This document shows, piece after piece, positions 21,380-22,169 of a stretch of DNA of 22,169 bases. The notes under the pieces were generated by a model that was not told the origin of the DNA, ran no database searches, and was given only the letters and a program-made list of their open reading frames with translations. Source of the stretch: an uncultured Actinomycetes bacterium. GTDB taxonomy: Bacteria > Actinomycetota > Acidimicrobiia > Acidimicrobiales > Microtrichaceae. The stretch is from assembly GCA_903953195.1 (NCBI GenBank), contig CAJBIS010000292.1:1-22169 (forward strand), written 5' to 3'. Position 1 is the first letter of the stretch, and every line of letters starts with the position of its first letter. The translations under genes were made by a program, and so were the position numbers.

Positions 21380-22169
21380 GTGGACGACGTCACCGGCAAG
21401 GTCGCGGTGGTCACCGGCGCGGCGAGCGGCATCGGCCGTTCGCTCGCCGGGGCCTTCGCCGCTGAAGGCATGCGGCTGGTCCTCTCGGACATCGAGGCCG
21501 GACCGCTCGAGGTCGTGGCCGAGGAGCTGCGCGCCACCGGCGCCGACGTGTTCGCCGTCACGGCCGACGTCAGCGTCGCCAGCGATGTCGAGCGCATCGC
21601 CACCGCGGCGATGGACGTCTTCGGTGCGCTGCACGTCGCCTGCAACAACGCGGGGGTGGCGGCCGGTGGTCTGAGCTGGGAGATCGACGTCGAGGACTGG
21701 CGCTGGGTGCTCGGCGTCAACCTGTTCGGCGTCATCCACGGCATCCACAGCTTCGTGCCGCGCATCATCGAGAGCGGTGGCGGGCACGTGGTCAACACCG
21801 CGTCGATGGCGGGCCTCACGTCCAACGCGGGGATGGGTCCGTACAACGCGAGCAAGCACGCCGTGGTGACCCTCTCCGAGACCCTCGGTCTGGAGTTGTC
21901 GATGACGCACCCCGAGGTGGGCGTCACCGTGGTGTGCCCCGGGTGGGTGCGCACCCAGATCAACCGCAGCGAACGGAACCGACCACAGCGCTCCGAACCG
22001 ACGCCCGGCCGTTCCGGTGGCACCGACGACGGTGGCGGCCTGCGCTCGATCGTGGACCAGTTGATCGAGTCCGGTCTGGAACCCGACGACATCGCGGCGA
22101 TGGTCGTCGATGCGATTCGCACGAACCGCTTCTACGTGCTGACGCACCCCGAGTGGCAGTCGCAGGTGA
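21380..22169 (+). CDS. short-chain dehydrogenase/reductase (C-terminus beyond window)
   Basis: A classical SDR oxidoreductase, 263 residues seen before the window ends with the frame still open. Motifs: TGAASGIG cofactor loop (12-19), DV (63-64) and NNAG (89-92), catalytic S142, Y155 and K159 (YNASK), and PGWVRT (187-192). Asp37 (LVLSDIEA) at the end of the second strand suggests preference for NAD(H) over NADP(H). A Gly/Arg-rich stretch (about 197-222) replaces the substrate-lid region. The GTG at 21380 has AAGGGG 6 nt upstream. The substrate is unknown; co-transcription with ahcY is possible (34-base gap), but no functional link is evident. Confidence 0.9.
   Translation, partial: MDDVTGKVAVVTGAASGIGRSLAGAFAAEGMRLVLSDIEAGPLEVVAEELRATGADVFAVTADVSVASDVERIATAAMDVFGALHVACNNAGVAAGGLSWEIDVEDWRWVLGVNLFGVIHGIHSFVPRIIESGGGHVVNTASMAGLTSNAGMGPYNASKHAVVTLSETLGLELSMTHPEVGVTVVCPGWVRTQINRSERNRPQRSEPTPGRSGGTDDGGGLRSIVDQLIESGLEPDDIAAMVVDAIRTNRFYVLTHPEWQSQV

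Noticed and set aside
19636..22122. An 828-codon antisense frame opposite ahcY and the SDR gene
   Set aside because: ahcY on the sense strand is unmistakable; the antisense product shows no domain and crosses the lipoprotein start region.

Overview
The window is very GC-rich, gene-dense chromosomal DNA, most likely from an actinobacterium; the Acidimicrobiia (Ilumatobacter/Iamia relatives) are my best guess, an inference from gene content. Pointers are an F420 biosynthesis gene (cofD/fbiA), a DUF3499 protein, a DUF5719 protein, an FtsH with a proline-rich tail, many GTG starts, 4-nt ATGA/GTGA overlaps, and several TAnnnT boxes 6-8 nt upstream of a start codon (leaderless-promoter style). I see no tRNA or rRNA gene, insertion sequence, phage gene or CRISPR array. 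No intergenic gap exceeds 300 bases; the longest are about 187 bases (19716-19902) and 182 bases (2593-2774), and both hold regulatory signals.

Layout. 1-2647 (minus): a short upstream ORF, a GDP-4-keto-6-deoxymannose reductase, GDP-mannose 4,6-dehydratase and the N-terminal part of CofD/FbiA. 2711-8299 (plus): a giant GT2 glycosyltransferase fused to a polytopic membrane domain, its DUF5719 partner, and a membrane-anchored thioredoxin-like protein with a His-rich tail. 8373-10412 (minus): ftsH. 10542-16200 (plus): DUF3499, a CPBP protease, a small zinc ribbon, a large GT-C-like membrane protein and a GtrA-GT2 fusion. 16211-18931 (plus): phosphomannomutase, Trm112-like protein, phosphoglucose/phosphomannose isomerase. 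18932-19033: two strong hairpins between convergent genes. 19041-19715 (minus): a peptidoglycan-binding lipoprotein. 19794-end (plus): a structured leader, ahcY/sahH and a truncated SDR gene.

How it fits together. The isomerase and mutase can convert fructose-6-P to mannose-1-P; Gmd and the reductase act after GDP-mannose and would give a GDP-6-deoxyhexose such as GDP-D-rhamnose. The guanylyltransferase that links the halves is not in the window. Two membrane glycosylation modules (fused GT2-membrane protein plus DUF5719; GT-C-like protein plus GtrA-GT2) are plausible users of such sugars at the cell envelope. The backbone (cofD, DUF3499, phosphomannomutase, Trm112, PGI/PMI, ahcY) resembles the neighbourhood I recall from Mycobacterium tuberculosis (about Rv3248c-Rv3261) and Streptomyces, so most of the window is conserved chromosome with accessory envelope genes inserted.

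The most interesting items are the ahcY leader, which has mutually exclusive folds and some likeness to the SAH riboswitch layout; a 14-codon possibly leaderless upstream ORF that overlaps the reductase start; and the fused-versus-split arrangement of the two glycosylation modules. I found no clear evidence of a wholly new system.
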